A DNA stretch of 64,000 bases from Lusitaniella coriacea LEGE 07157 (lineage in GTDB: Bacteria > Cyanobacteriota > Cyanobacteriia > Cyanobacteriales > Spirulinaceae). The stretch is taken from NCBI RefSeq assembly GCF_015207425.1, contig NZ_JADEWZ010000003.1:1-64000 (forward strand), written 5' to 3'. A program made the position numbers and the translations under genes. The notes below the pieces were generated by a model that saw nothing but the letters and a program-made list of their open reading frames with translations, made no database searches and had not been told where the DNA came from. This document shows positions 7,181 through 16,588 of this stretch, piece after piece; position 1 is the stretch's first letter, and every line of letters starts with the position of its first letter.

Positions 7181-7270
7181 CGGTTAAGGTTGAATGGCAC
7201 TGATTTAAAGCTGGTGGGCGCTGCCCACCCTACGAAATACTATATTTTGGTGACATTCGGTTAAGGTTGA
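7181..7270. repeat. small insertion flanked by 13-bp direct repeats between pstA and pstB
   Basis: CGGTTAAGGTTGA occurs at 7181-7193 and 7258-7270. Between them lie 64 bp containing the palindrome GGTGGGC-GCT-GCCCACC (7213-7229) followed by CTACG, a form dispersed in cyanobacterial genomes. It looks like a tiny non-autonomous element with a target duplication inside the pst operon. The palindrome could also affect pstB expression. Confidence 0.6.
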
Positions 7271-7274
7271 TTCT

Positions 7275-8189
7275 TCAATAGGTTTCTCGCGATGTGACGA
7301 CGCGAGCAACAATATTGGTAATGAGGACAAAAAGAACTAATACCAAAGCAGCAGCAAAGGCAATCTCATTTTGGTTTTCAAAGGGAACGGTCGCAAAGTT
7401 GTACACGAGAACCGATAGCGAAGCAGTGGGTTCAAAAAGCCATTCATCCCAATTGGGCCAAAACTGCGTATTGAGGGCAGTAAAGAGTAAAGGAGCGGTT
7501 TCCCCCGCCGCGCGAGCAACCCCCAGGGTAACGCCGGTGACGATTGCGGGAATTGCCGCAGGAAGGACAACTTGAAGCACGGTTTGATAGTCGTTTGCCC
7601 CAACGCCCACGGATGCCCAGCGCACTTCCCTGGGGACAAGTTTGAGGGCTTCTTCTGTGGCACGGATAATGGTGGGGAGCATCAACAGGGCTAAAGCAAA
7701 ACCGCCCGCCCACGCCGAGTAGCCGCGATAGAACCAGGGAATGGGGTTGATCACCAGTATTCCGTAGGCGAATACGCCAATAATAATCGAGGGTACGCCG
7801 CTCAGAACGTTGGTGGCGAATCGAACCCATTCTGCGACTTTGCTCCCAGCACTAAATTCCGAGAGGTAAATTGCGGTCATTACTCCAATTGGAACGCTGA
7901 TCAGGGTTGCAATCCCCACCATAATCATGGTGCCGAGGAGTGCGTTACCAAATCCCCCTTGGTTTTCCACCATTGGCGGCGGGGGAAGTTGGGTAAAGGA
8001 TTGTAAGTTGATGCTGCTAAATCCTTTGATCAGAATGTAGTACAGCACGAATCCGAGGGGAATAACCGCCAGGAGCGTAAATAGACCCGCGATCGCGGTC
8101 ATAATTAATCCCAATAAGGTTCGGGGGGATTTTGGATCTCGCTTCAAGCGACTGGGATTAAAGCTAAAGCTGGATTGTTCTGAGGTCAT
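7275..8189 (-). CDS. pstA: phosphate ABC transporter permease PstA
   Basis: A 304-residue inner-membrane permease. A short hydrophilic N-terminus precedes a first membrane helix (TAIAGLFTLLAVIPLGFVLYYIL), then a periplasmic loop, then five further segments carrying the binding-protein-dependent transport signature (EALKLVPREVRWASVGVGAND and the following ATW-like loop, with GVTLGVARAAGETAPL). It pairs with PstC to form the phosphate channel. The gene lies 19 bp downstream of pstC, so the two are co-transcribed. Six membrane helices and length agree with the family. Confidence 0.95.
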   Translation of the reverse strand: MTSEQSSFSFNPSRLKRDPKSPRTLLGLIMTAIAGLFTLLAVIPLGFVLYYILIKGFSSINLQSFTQLPPPPMVENQGGFGNALLGTMIMVGIATLISVPIGVMTAIYLSEFSAGSKVAEWVRFATNVLSGVPSIIIGVFAYGILVINPIPWFYRGYSAWAGGFALALLMLPTIIRATEEALKLVPREVRWASVGVGANDYQTVLQVVLPAAIPAIVTGVTLGVARAAGETAPLLFTALNTQFWPNWDEWLFEPTASLSVLVYNFATVPFENQNEIAFAAALVLVLFVLITNIVARVVTSRETY

Positions 8190-8208
8190 GGGTTTGCGCT
8201 AAGGCTGA

Positions 8209-9120
8209 CTAGATTTTCTGAAGTCGCTTGACCAGCAATTCTGCGAGGATGTTGACGCAAAGGGTCAAGATAAACAAAATTAAGCCGGCGTACATTAAGG
8301 CTGAAACTTGCAAGCCACTTGCTTCGGCAAATTGATTGGCAAGAAGAGAGGCGATGGTGTTGGATGGCTCGAAGATGGAGAAGTCAATTTCTGTATTGTT
8401 GTTGCCAATCAACATGGTTGCAGCCATCGTTTCTCCCAATGCCCGCCCTAGGGCAAGCATAATTCCGCCAATGATCCCGGAGGATGCGGCGGGCAAAATA
8501 ATGAAGAAAATAGTTTCCCATCGGGTTGCGCCCAAGCCCACGGAAGCTTGTCGCAGTTCGAGAGGGACGTTACTGAGGGCATCGCGGGAGAGCGCGGCGA
8601 TAATGGGAAGGGTCATTATCGCTAAAATTAAGGCTGCTGGCAGCATTGCAGGGCCCCTCAGAGGCGTAATCTCTTTGAGGAAGGGAATTAGCACGAAAAT
8701 TCCCCAAAGTCCGTATAGAACGCTGGGGATTGCGGCTAAAAGTTCTACGAGAAAGACGAGGATGCGCTGCACTTTGGTGGGGAGATAGTCTTCGCTGAGG
8801 AAGATGGCAATCCCAAGACCGATGGGAACGGAGATTGCGAGTGCCAGCATCGAGCTAACAATAGTTCCATAGATGGCTGGGAGTACGCCAAAGTCAGGGG
8901 GATCGTTGGGTTTCCAGGTACTTTTGAAGAGGAAACCGAGATGGTATTCCGCGATCGCGGGCCAAGCGCGAATGGTCACCAAAAGCGCGATCGCCAGAAG
9001 AATTGCAGCAATCAAAAAAGCAAAAAATCGAGCAAGCCCTTTGAAGGTTTGGTCGAAGCGACGCTCTTTGAGGGAGCGGGGTTGAATTGAATCGGAAGAA
9101 TTATCTTGTGTGAAACTCAA
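8209..9120 (-). CDS. pstC: phosphate ABC transporter permease PstC
   Basis: A 303-residue permease, first gene of the leftward pstCAB unit. Hydrophobic segments start at FFAFLIAAILLAIALLVTI; a periplasmic loop with FLFKSTWKPNDPPDFGVLP and the YGTIVSSMLALAISVPIGLGIAIFLSE helix follow, both PstC hallmarks. The cytoplasmic coupling loop LELRQASVGLGATRWET and the helix GIIGGIMLALGRALGETMA are present. No pstS gene lies upstream within this window; the next gene up is the giant kinase, 171 bp away in the same direction. I could not find a clean tandem Pho box in the gap. Confidence 0.96.
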   Translation of the reverse strand: MSFTQDNSSDSIQPRSLKERRFDQTFKGLARFFAFLIAAILLAIALLVTIRAWPAIAEYHLGFLFKSTWKPNDPPDFGVLPAIYGTIVSSMLALAISVPIGLGIAIFLSEDYLPTKVQRILVFLVELLAAIPSVLYGLWGIFVLIPFLKEITPLRGPAMLPAALILAIMTLPIIAALSRDALSNVPLELRQASVGLGATRWETIFFIILPAASSGIIGGIMLALGRALGETMAATMLIGNNNTEIDFSIFEPSNTIASLLANQFAEASGLQVSALMYAGLILFILTLCVNILAELLVKRLQKI

Positions 9121-9291
9121 GGTTTACCTCTATGGCAGACAAAACTAAAGGCTTATTTTTATTTTTATAGATGTTAGTTTGCTCTTGCCCGATCGACGAT
9201 TAATCGAAACAGTATGCACTGAATCGACGCAACAATCTTACCAAGCGTTATTTAAGAAAAGGTAAAGCCTTCATTTTGGGGGCATTTGAGT

Positions 9292-12200
9292 TCAGGTCAA
9301 AGGAAGTTCAATGGCAAATTCCGTCCCGTTACCCAATTCGGAGGTGCAGCTAATGGTGCCGCCGTGCTTTTCTTCAATAATTTGTCGCGCGATCGCGAGT
9401 CCCAATCCCGTCCCTTTGTCGACACCTTTGGTGGTGAAGAGATGATCGAAGATGCGCTGTTTGACTGCATCGGGTATTCCCGCCCCATTATCGCGGATGC
9501 GGACGATCGCCGCGTCCTGTACGACTTCGGTTTTAAGCCAAATTTTCGGCTGAATTGCTTCATTTTGGGTTTTATTGGGCGCGATCGCGGACTCCTCAAT
9601 CGCTTCAATCGCATTGGCAATTAGATTCATAAATACTTGATTGAGCTGACCGGGATAGCATTTAATCGCAGGCAATTCGCCGTACTCTTTAATCATTTCA
9701 ATGGCGGGATAGGTGTTGTTCCCTTTGAGACGGTGTTTGAGGATCAACAGCGTACTGTCTAAACCCGAATGGAGATCGAACAACACTTTAGAATCGCTAT
9801 CGGTTCGCGAAAAGGTACGCAAACTCTTACTAATATTCCCGATGCGATTGGTACCTTCTTTCATCGATACAATCAGTTTGGGTAAATCCTCGCGGACAAA
9901 TTCGAGGTCGATCGCGTCAATTTCTTCTGTAATCTCTTTGTGGGGATCGGGGTACTTTTCTTGGTAGAGATCGAGCAAACCCAATAAATCCTGGACGTAA
10001 TGTTGAGCGGGTTGCAAATTTCCGGCAATGAATCCCACGGGGTTATTAATCTCGTGTGCCACTCCGGCAACCAAATTGCCCAATGCCGACATTTTTTCGC
10101 TCTGTACCATTTGCAGTTGCGCCTGCTGGAGATGCTTGAAAGACTGTTGCAGTTGGTCTTGGGTTTGCTGAAGTTCCCGAACGGTAGATTCGAGCTGCTG
10201 GGCATAATTTTGGGAGCGTTGATAGAGGCGAGCATTTTCTAAGGAAACGGCTCCTTGAGCGCACAGAAGGTTGAGAATTTCCACGCGATCGCGCGTGAAG
10301 GCTCCTACGGTTAATTTATTTTCTAGGTACAAAATCCCTAAAAGCTTTCCCTGAGCGAGAATGGGACTACACAGCAAACTCTTGGGGCGTTGGCGTGCCA
10401 AATAGGGATCGATCGCGAGGGAAGATTGCGCCATCACATCGTCAATCACAAAAGTCTCTGCGGTGCGCTTGACTCGATTGATAATGTTAATGGGAACGTC
10501 GCGACTAACCTGTAGGGGCGTTGAGGCGAAAGAACAGGCGCGAACTTCCGGACAAGACACCGCCACACTCCACTCTCCCCCCTCCGGTAAAATTAGCGCT
10601 CCTCGCTCGGCTCCTGCATTTTCCATCACCACTTGCATTAGCGTAAAGAGCAGCTTATCGAGTTTCATTTCGCTTGAGAGGACTTGGGAAGCTTTCATCG
10701 CCGCCGTCCAATCCAAGGCTGATTGTGCGTCTGTATTGCTCGATTGTAAAGGAGTTAAAGGCAAATTGCCCCGTCTGGGTTCCGACTCAAAAATCGGGGC
10801 GAGCAGAGTGCTATAGCGCCGTTCTAGGTCTTTAACCTTAACGATCGCGCCCCAACGAACATAACAGTAGTAAGCTTCGATAGCGTGAAGTTGGGCAATT
10901 CGCTCTTTGCCCCAATCGAGATACAACTGAATTGCCAGTTCGTTCGCCAGGGCTTCTTCTTGAACGTATTTGTTTGCCTTTGCGCCCGCGATCGCGCGAT
11001 CGTAAAATTCAATAGCTGTAAAGGTTTGACCCAAAAGACGATACTTCTGTGCCTCAACCAAATCGTACTTGTGTTGGAAATTCATCGGTGCAGAACGCGC
11101 CCAACCCTTCATCTTTTCCTGATTGCGTTCAACTTTTGCTAAAATTTCTTCCTGCACTGCCTCCGGTGCCGTTGCATACATCCCAAGGCGCGTCAGAGAA
11201 TCGTAAAAATAGAAAAGCGGGGCGTGAAACATCCCCAGAACTCCTGGTAAATAGCGCTCGGCTTCTTTTGCATAATCCAGCGCGCGATCGTATTCCCCCA
11301 ACAAATATCCCAGGATCGACTTATGCAGAAACAAAATGTGGATCGTCGTTTGGTTATGCGTCGCCCGAAGCAATGGAAGCGCCCGTTTCTCATCATAAAT
11401 CTCGCCCCCCAAAATCCAAGGTTTCTCTGATGGTTCCAAATAATTGCAAACAACCTGATGCAACAATTGATGCTGATGGAGTGCTGTCGATTGCCCAAAC
11501 TCCCTCAAAATCGCTTCCAAACTCACAATATCTTCTTCTATCGCCCCCAATTCCTGACCCGCGAAAAAAGAATAACTGCATCGAGCTGTCGCCGCTAAAC
11601 TCGCATACTCTAGCTCCCCATTCTCCAGTCCGCTCGCATAAGCCTCCTGAAACACAAGCAATGTCTGACGTAGCGGTTCTTTTAAATACTTTGTCGTAAG
11701 GGCAGTCGCAAAAAACGCCTTCGTTTTGAGCGTATTCGTCTTGAGGCGTTCCGCCAAACTTAACGCCAAATTCCCAAATTGATATCCCCCCTCAACATCT
11801 CCCACCAAACCGTGTAAAACCGTACCATAGCTGGCATAAGCTAGCGTTGAGAACGGCGAATTTCCCCATTGAATCGAGAGCTTCACCTCAGCAAATACGT
11901 TTAGCACAAACAGTTGCGGCGCGCACAGAAATGCAGCGGTTCCCAAACTCGATAGAATTTTCATTAATGCCAGGGTTTGCTCGTCCTCCATCCGAGGTAA
12001 ATCCAACAAATCGGGGATATCCTTCCCTTGAAGTAGCGTTATAATTTCCTGCAACCCTTCCTCAATTTCCAAAGCGGTTGGCACCTCAGACAACTCCAAA
12101 CCCAACTTTTGCAGCACTTGCAATCCTAACCGTACCGCTTTAATCGGCTTCCCCTGCGCCATCCAAGCTTGAATTTTGACCTCATAAACATCGATCGCGT

Positions 12201-14832
12201 CCAGAACTGTTTTTGCCTGTTCTACAACATCAGCAACCCATTTTTCCATCTGTTGCAAATTTCCCGTCAGATAGGAAATTTCTGCGGCCGATTCATGAAG
12301 CATTAACGCCAAATCGTACTGGGTTTCCCAACCCTTTTCTCCCAAAAGCTCAATCCCAATTTTTAGATAATCCAACGCTGTTGCATAGGCATTGGCAGCC
12401 TTAGCTTTTTGAGCCGCCATTCCATTTAATCGCGCTAATTCATCCCGTTCCTTTTGTTGCCCTTCTGCATATCCTGAAAGAATTGCACCCCGACCTCGAT
12501 TCAACAGGCTGACAACCTCAAAAATTTTCTCCTCCCGTTGCGTTTCGGGAATCCTTTGCCACAAAAATTTCCCAATCGTCAGGTGTACCGCTTGTTGCTC
12601 GGCATCAGGAATCAGCGAGTAAGCGGCTTGTCGAATGCGGCTATGGGCAAACTGATAAGCAACGGTTTCTTCCGCGATTCCAATGGCTCTTGGCTCAACG
12701 ATTTGAGAAAACTTGTAAACCTTATCGATTTCGATAATCAAACCGTCTTGTAATGCCTTCCACAAATTTGATGCCGTTTCTTCAGGGGATTGTTTGGCAA
12801 CGAGAGCAAGGAGTTCTAAATCGAATTGGTTGCCCATACAAGCCGCTAACTTCAAAACATTTTGGGTGGATGCTGGTAACTTCTGCAACTGAAGTGCAAT
12901 AAAAGAAACAACATCGTTCGTTAACGCCAACTTCCGAATTTTATTAATATCGCACTGCCATCCCCCTTCTATCTCCCCTTGATGTATCGAGCAGACAGGA
13001 TTAAATGTAATTAATCCATCTTCGTAAAGAGATTTGAGAAATTGAGTGACAAAGAAGGGGTTGCCCTGAGTTTTTTGATAAATCGGTTGAGTTAGGGGAA
13101 CGGACTGTTTTTCCGAACAGTTCAGCGTATCGGCAATTAAATGGTTGATGTCTTCTTGAGCCAGGGGAGCGAGAGGTATCCTATTGAGAGGGGTTCCCGT
13201 TTTATGGAGTGCGTCTAGGGTTAACAGAAGGGAAGAAGTAGGTTGAATTTCACTCTCTCGATAGGCTCCAATCAACAAGAGATATCGACTCTCCACCGAA
13301 CTCATTAACACGTAAATCAACTTGAGAGAGGATAGATCGATCCAGTGCAAATCGTCGAGGAACAGTGCGAGGGGATGGGCTTGGGTTGCAAAAATTTGGA
13401 TGAATTTTTGAAAGAGCAAGTTGAAGCGATGGGTTGCGGCGTGACTGGATAGTTTGGGGACGGGTGGTTGCTGACCGATAATCCGTTTGAGTTCGGGGAT
13501 GACATCGATAATGACCTGACCGTTTTCACCCACAGCAGCGAGAATTTTCGTTTTCCATTGCTCCAATTGAGCATCGCTTTCGCACAGCAATTGATTCATT
13601 AAGTCGCGCAGGGCTTGGACAAAGGCGAAAAAGGGGATATTGCGGTGGGATTGCTCGAATTTTCCCTGAATGAAGTATCCTTGCCTATCGATAACAGGTT
13701 CTTTGATTGCGTTAACCGTTGCTGTTTTGCCAATCCCCGCCTCTCCCACAACCAGTATCATTTCGCTAATGGTGGGTAGCGGACAAAAAGTCGCGCGTGC
13801 CGCGGAGCGGATCCCTGCGGGATCGCGTAATTGTTTCTGCTCTAATTCTGGTCTTTTTCCTGCCACTCGCTCAAAGGTAGCAAGCAATGTGGCAACTTCT
13901 GTTTCCCGTCCGTACAGTTTTTCGGGGATGGCGAAACGAGCGCAAATATCTCTCTCGCCTAATTCAAAGGGTTCGATTGTCCCATTTTCTTGCCATTGAT
14001 ACAGGCATTTTTCTAGGTCGTACTTTAAGCCCAATGCGCTCTGATAGCGATCTTCTGCATTTTTCGCCATCAATTTGAAAACGATGTCTGATAACATCTG
14101 GGGAATCTCTCCCCGTCCCCCCGTCCCTCCGTCCCCCCGTCTTAACACCGGAGGCATTTGAGCAATATGACAATGTACTAACTCCATCGGGTCGTCCGAC
14201 TGAAAAGGTAGCGTTCCCACAAGGAGTTCGTAGAAGGTTACACCAAGGGAGTAAAAGTCGCTGCGGTAGTCGATTTCTCGGTTGGTGCGCCCGGTTTGTT
14301 CGGGGGAGATATATGCCAGGGTCCCTTGAATATCGCTCAGGTTAGCGGTTGTGTGGGTTTCTTCAGAGAGTAGCGAGGCGCAACTAAAATCGATGAGTTT
14401 GACTTGTTTGGTTTCTGGGTTGATAAGGATGTTGGAGGGCTTAATATCTTTGTGGACGATGTGAGCGCTATAGAGTCCGTCGAGAATGGTTGCCAGTTGA
14501 ATTGCAACGCTGAGAAATTCTCCTAAATGGGATAGGTTGTATTTGACGAGGGAAATTCCGCCAAAATCTTCCATGATCAGGGCGTAACCATTACGATAGT
14601 TCTCTAGACTGTAGGGTTTAACAATTCCTGATAGGTGAAGATTTTTCGCGATCGCGTACTGATTGCGAAACTGCTCCAATTCTTCAATGGAGGGATACTC
14701 GCTGCGGGACACTTTGATAATGGCGGACTGTTGGCGGGAATTGCAACAACCTTGATAGATTATGCTTCGAGAACTTTGATGAATTTTGCGAGTTAAGGAA
14801 TAGTTAGCAATGTCAACAGAGCGATCTGACAT
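9292..14832 (-). CDS. giant Ser/Thr kinase - STAND ATPase - GAF - histidine kinase
   Basis: About 1846 residues from ATG 14832; the TTG at 14850 is less likely. Domains in order: Ser/Thr kinase (about 10-285) with HKDIKPSN and DFS in place of DFG; AAA-type ATPase with Walker A GEAGIGKT near 365 and Walker B ALFLDDLHW near 495; a long helical tetratricopeptide-like region (about 750-1330); a GAF domain (about 1375-1525); a coiled coil; then a histidine kinase with H-box GVAHEINNPVG near 1590, N-box MNLIANAIEAI and GTGLGLAIARQI. This is the multi-domain cyanobacterial/fungal-like signalling family. Ligand and partners are unknown. Three stretches (near 13791-13827, 14111-14141) are intergenic-type repeats read in frame and missing from the paralogue at 27879. 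Confidence 0.93.
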   Translation of the reverse strand: MSDRSVDIANYSLTRKIHQSSRSIIYQGCCNSRQQSAIIKVSRSEYPSIEELEQFRNQYAIAKNLHLSGIVKPYSLENYRNGYALIMEDFGGISLVKYNLSHLGEFLSVAIQLATILDGLYSAHIVHKDIKPSNILINPETKQVKLIDFSCASLLSEETHTTANLSDIQGTLAYISPEQTGRTNREIDYRSDFYSLGVTFYELLVGTLPFQSDDPMELVHCHIAQMPPVLRRGDGGTGGRGEIPQMLSDIVFKLMAKNAEDRYQSALGLKYDLEKCLYQWQENGTIEPFELGERDICARFAIPEKLYGRETEVATLLATFERVAGKRPELEQKQLRDPAGIRSAARATFCPLPTISEMILVVGEAGIGKTATVNAIKEPVIDRQGYFIQGKFEQSHRNIPFFAFVQALRDLMNQLLCESDAQLEQWKTKILAAVGENGQVIIDVIPELKRIIGQQPPVPKLSSHAATHRFNLLFQKFIQIFATQAHPLALFLDDLHWIDLSSLKLIYVLMSSVESRYLLLIGAYRESEIQPTSSLLLTLDALHKTGTPLNRIPLAPLAQEDINHLIADTLNCSEKQSVPLTQPIYQKTQGNPFFVTQFLKSLYEDGLITFNPVCSIHQGEIEGGWQCDINKIRKLALTNDVVSFIALQLQKLPASTQNVLKLAACMGNQFDLELLALVAKQSPEETASNLWKALQDGLIIEIDKVYKFSQIVEPRAIGIAEETVAYQFAHSRIRQAAYSLIPDAEQQAVHLTIGKFLWQRIPETQREEKIFEVVSLLNRGRGAILSGYAEGQQKERDELARLNGMAAQKAKAANAYATALDYLKIGIELLGEKGWETQYDLALMLHESAAEISYLTGNLQQMEKWVADVVEQAKTVLDAIDVYEVKIQAWMAQGKPIKAVRLGLQVLQKLGLELSEVPTALEIEEGLQEIITLLQGKDIPDLLDLPRMEDEQTLALMKILSSLGTAAFLCAPQLFVLNVFAEVKLSIQWGNSPFSTLAYASYGTVLHGLVGDVEGGYQFGNLALSLAERLKTNTLKTKAFFATALTTKYLKEPLRQTLLVFQEAYASGLENGELEYASLAATARCSYSFFAGQELGAIEEDIVSLEAILREFGQSTALHQHQLLHQVVCNYLEPSEKPWILGGEIYDEKRALPLLRATHNQTTIHILFLHKSILGYLLGEYDRALDYAKEAERYLPGVLGMFHAPLFYFYDSLTRLGMYATAPEAVQEEILAKVERNQEKMKGWARSAPMNFQHKYDLVEAQKYRLLGQTFTAIEFYDRAIAGAKANKYVQEEALANELAIQLYLDWGKERIAQLHAIEAYYCYVRWGAIVKVKDLERRYSTLLAPIFESEPRRGNLPLTPLQSSNTDAQSALDWTAAMKASQVLSSEMKLDKLLFTLMQVVMENAGAERGALILPEGGEWSVAVSCPEVRACSFASTPLQVSRDVPINIINRVKRTAETFVIDDVMAQSSLAIDPYLARQRPKSLLCSPILAQGKLLGILYLENKLTVGAFTRDRVEILNLLCAQGAVSLENARLYQRSQNYAQQLESTVRELQQTQDQLQQSFKHLQQAQLQMVQSEKMSALGNLVAGVAHEINNPVGFIAGNLQPAQHYVQDLLGLLDLYQEKYPDPHKEITEEIDAIDLEFVREDLPKLIVSMKEGTNRIGNISKSLRTFSRTDSDSKVLFDLHSGLDSTLLILKHRLKGNNTYPAIEMIKEYGELPAIKCYPGQLNQVFMNLIANAIEAIEESAIAPNKTQNEAIQPKIWLKTEVVQDAAIVRIRDNGAGIPDAVKQRIFDHLFTTKGVDKGTGLGLAIARQIIEEKHGGTISCTSELGNGTEFAIELPLT
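13791..13827. repeat. GC-rich palindromic repeat inside the kinase gene
   Basis: Contains GCCGCGGAGCGGATCC and CCCTGCGGGATCGCG, a palindromic GC-rich repeat of a type dispersed in cyanobacterial genomes. It encodes LRDPAGIRSAARA in frame just before the Walker A motif; the paralogue at 27879 lacks these residues. Confidence 0.55.
14111..14141. repeat. CCCCGTC-type short tandem repeat inside the kinase domain
   Basis: Degenerate heptamers CCCCGTCC-CCCCGTCC-CTCCGTCC. Read on the minus strand they encode a Gly/Arg/Asp-rich insert (RRGDGGTGGRG) between HIAQMPP and IPQMLSDIV of the kinase domain, where the paralogue has only a few residues. Confidence 0.65.
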
Positions 14833-15151
14833 GATTTTGCCTGCGAGCAATTAAAGAAACTATCAAAGAAAGTCGTTTTGACGCATTATCCTCGCGAATC
14901 TTCTTGATGAGGGAATCAATCTTCGGGAAACCCTCTAGAGAAAATTTTTTGTTGAGGGTACGTGCTGCTTTTGGCAAATCCTTTCGGAATCGCGGACTTC
15001 TTCTCTTTAATTATTCCCATTATTTGGGGACTAAGCTTCACGTCTTGTGAAAAATTCGTTAGTTTCGTCTTGTGGGGTATTCAAACTCAGTCGAAGTATC
15101 CGATTGCAATGCCCCAACCTTAGTCGTAAGCACTCAGCCGTCAGTCATCAG

Positions 15152-15224
15152 AGGGAACAGGGAATAGGGAATAGGGAATAGGGAATAGGGAATAAGGAAT
15201 AGGGAATAGGGAACAGGGAATAGG
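15152..15224. repeat. GGGAATA heptamer tandem array
   Basis: About ten copies of GGGAATA with GGGAACA and AGGAATA variants. This is a classical cyanobacterial short tandemly repeated repetitive (STRR) sequence. Array length is likely to vary between strains. Confidence 0.9.
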
Positions 15225-15258
15225 TTTTTTCAGTTATCAATCATTCATTCAGTCATCA

Positions 15259-15323
15259 CCGTGTCCCCCACTCTCCCCGTCTCCCACTCTCCCCGTCTCC
15301 CCGTCACCGTGTCACCGTGTCTC
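15259..15323. repeat. CTCCCCGT / CACCGTGT tandem array
   Basis: Degenerate heptamers and octamers of the CTCCCCGT, CACCGTGT family. The same family occurs at 14111-14141, 28182-28222 and 34795-34935. Confidence 0.8.
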
Positions 15324-15388
15324 AAAAAAGCTCCCCCAGCTCCCCTTCACCGATATCCTAAGACTCCTAGCTATCAGTGGTAACTCCC

Positions 15389-15991
15389 TCAACTCGCCGC
15401 GCGTTTCCAATTCATATAAGGAAGCTGGTTTGCTGTGGTGCGAATTTCCTCAACCCCTTCCACCAGTTGTCCGCAACTGTCCCAAGTCCCGGTCATTAGC
15501 ATTTGACGCGCTCCGGTTCCCATTTGAACGGGAAGGGTTAAATCCCCACAACGAACTTGCAGTGCATTTAAATCCACCGATAGCTCTTTTTGAGGATTTT
15601 CTTCTAATACCAATTGAAGCTGCTGAAGGGCAGCACTCTCTGCGGTAACGCAAGGAATTCCAATGGCAACGCAATTGCCAAAGAAAATTTCTGCAAAACT
15701 TTCACCAATAATGGCTTGGATTCCCCATTTGGAAAGGGCTTGTGGTGCGTGTTCCCTTGAGGAGCCGCAGCCAAAGTTACCGTTGACCGCGAGAATGTTT
15801 GCCCCTTGATATTTCGGCAAATCGAAGGGATGATTTCCCTGGGTTTGTTGGCGGTCGTCTGCGAAGGCTTGTTCCCCCAAGCCATCAAAGGTAACGCAGC
15901 GTAAGAAACGAGCTGGGATAATTCGATCGGTATCGATATCGTTACCGCGTAGGGGGATTCCCCGTCCTGAAACCTGTTGAATTTGACTCAC
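15389..15991 (-). CDS. leuD: 3-isopropylmalate dehydratase small subunit
   Basis: A 200-residue LeuD. With LeuC it isomerises 2-isopropylmalate to 3-isopropylmalate in leucine synthesis. Visible: the opening [22 protein letters not shown], the swivel-domain motif [16 protein letters not shown] and the following [20 protein letters not shown]. Length is typical. leuC is not in this window, which is normal in cyanobacteria where leuC and leuD are often separate. It lies 79 bp downstream of gloA in the same direction, so co-transcription is possible but not required. Confidence 0.95.
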   Translation of the reverse strand: MSQIQQVSGRGIPLRGNDIDTDRIIPARFLRCVTFDGLGEQAFADDRQQTQGNHPFDLPKYQGANILAVNGNFGCGSSREHAPQALSKWGIQAIIGESFAEIFFGNCVAIGIPCVTAESAALQQLQLVLEENPQKELSVDLNALQVRCGDLTLPVQMGTGARQMLMTGTWDSCGQLVEGVEEIRTTANQLPYMNWKRAAS

Positions 15992-16070
15992 AGTGGCGTT
16001 TTGTTCGATGTTTGCGTGTGTTTTTGCTTATACCTGTTTGGCAAGTTTCCAGAGCAGGCAAATTGTCGAT

Positions 16071-16499
16071 TTAATGGGCTGAAGCCGCAGCTTCTTCTTT
16101 TTTGTCGGAGCCTTGAGTTTTCAATTGAATTAGCTCGATTTTGTACCCGGTGGGGTCTTCTACAAATGCAATGACCGTCGAGCCATGTTTCATAGGACCG
16201 GGTTCGCGGACGACTTTACCGCCGCGCGCTTTGATGTCTTCACAGGTTTTGTAAATATCATCAACGCCTAATGCGACGTGACCGTAACCGGAACCGATGT
16301 CGTAGCTATCGACTCCCCAGTTATAGGTCAGTTCGATAACGGTGTGGTCGGACTCGTCTCCATATCCCACAAAAGCGAGGGTAAATTCGCCGCCGGGATA
16401 GTCTTTTTGGCGCAGTAATTTCATTCCCAGAACGTCGCAGTAGAATTTTAGGGATTCTTCTAGGTTGCCGACGCGCAGCATGGTGTGTAGCATTCGCAT
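16071..16499 (-). CDS. gloA: lactoylglutathione lyase (glyoxalase I)
   Basis: A 142-residue glyoxalase I that converts the methylglyoxal-glutathione hemithioacetal to S-lactoylglutathione. It has the two beta-alpha-beta-beta-beta modules: [18 protein letters not shown] with metal ligand His5-equivalent, [11 protein letters not shown] with Glu, [11 protein letters not shown] with His, and [11 protein letters not shown] with Glu, giving the H-E-H-E metal set of the Ni-type enzymes. A Lys/Glu/Ala tail ([11 protein letters not shown]) extends past the fold. Start ATG 16499 fits homologues. Confidence 0.95.
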   Translation of the reverse strand: MRMLHTMLRVGNLEESLKFYCDVLGMKLLRQKDYPGGEFTLAFVGYGDESDHTVIELTYNWGVDSYDIGSGYGHVALGVDDIYKTCEDIKARGGKVVREPGPMKHGSTVIAFVEDPTGYKIELIQLKTQGSDKKEEAAASAH

Positions 16500-16588
16500 G
16501 GTTGAGAAACTCCTGCTGATGAATTCTTCTCCATTTAGGATAGCGCGATCGCGATAGCATTAGAAATCTGTGTATTGAGGAGCTATCG

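Larger units (their letters stand above)
14833..15388. other. intergenic, filled with tandem repeats
   Basis: A 556-bp gap between two leftward genes (the kinase and leuD). It contains the two heptamer arrays listed separately and no ORF of interest. The kinase promoter should lie just right of 14832; no boxes were assigned. Confidence 0.6.

Noticed and set aside
7181-7270. CAACCTTAACCG (minus strand) repeats as a Pho box for pstB
   Set aside because: The two copies are 77 bp apart and bracket an inserted palindrome; Pho-box units are adjacent with 3-bp spacing. Insertion duplication explains them better.
9121-9291. Possible Pho box upstream of pstC
   Set aside because: Only a weak CTTTACCT-like half is seen; no tandem CTTAACCT-type repeats at the required spacing.
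15152-15224. Heptamer array as a CRISPR array
   Set aside because: Units are contiguous 7-mers without spacers.
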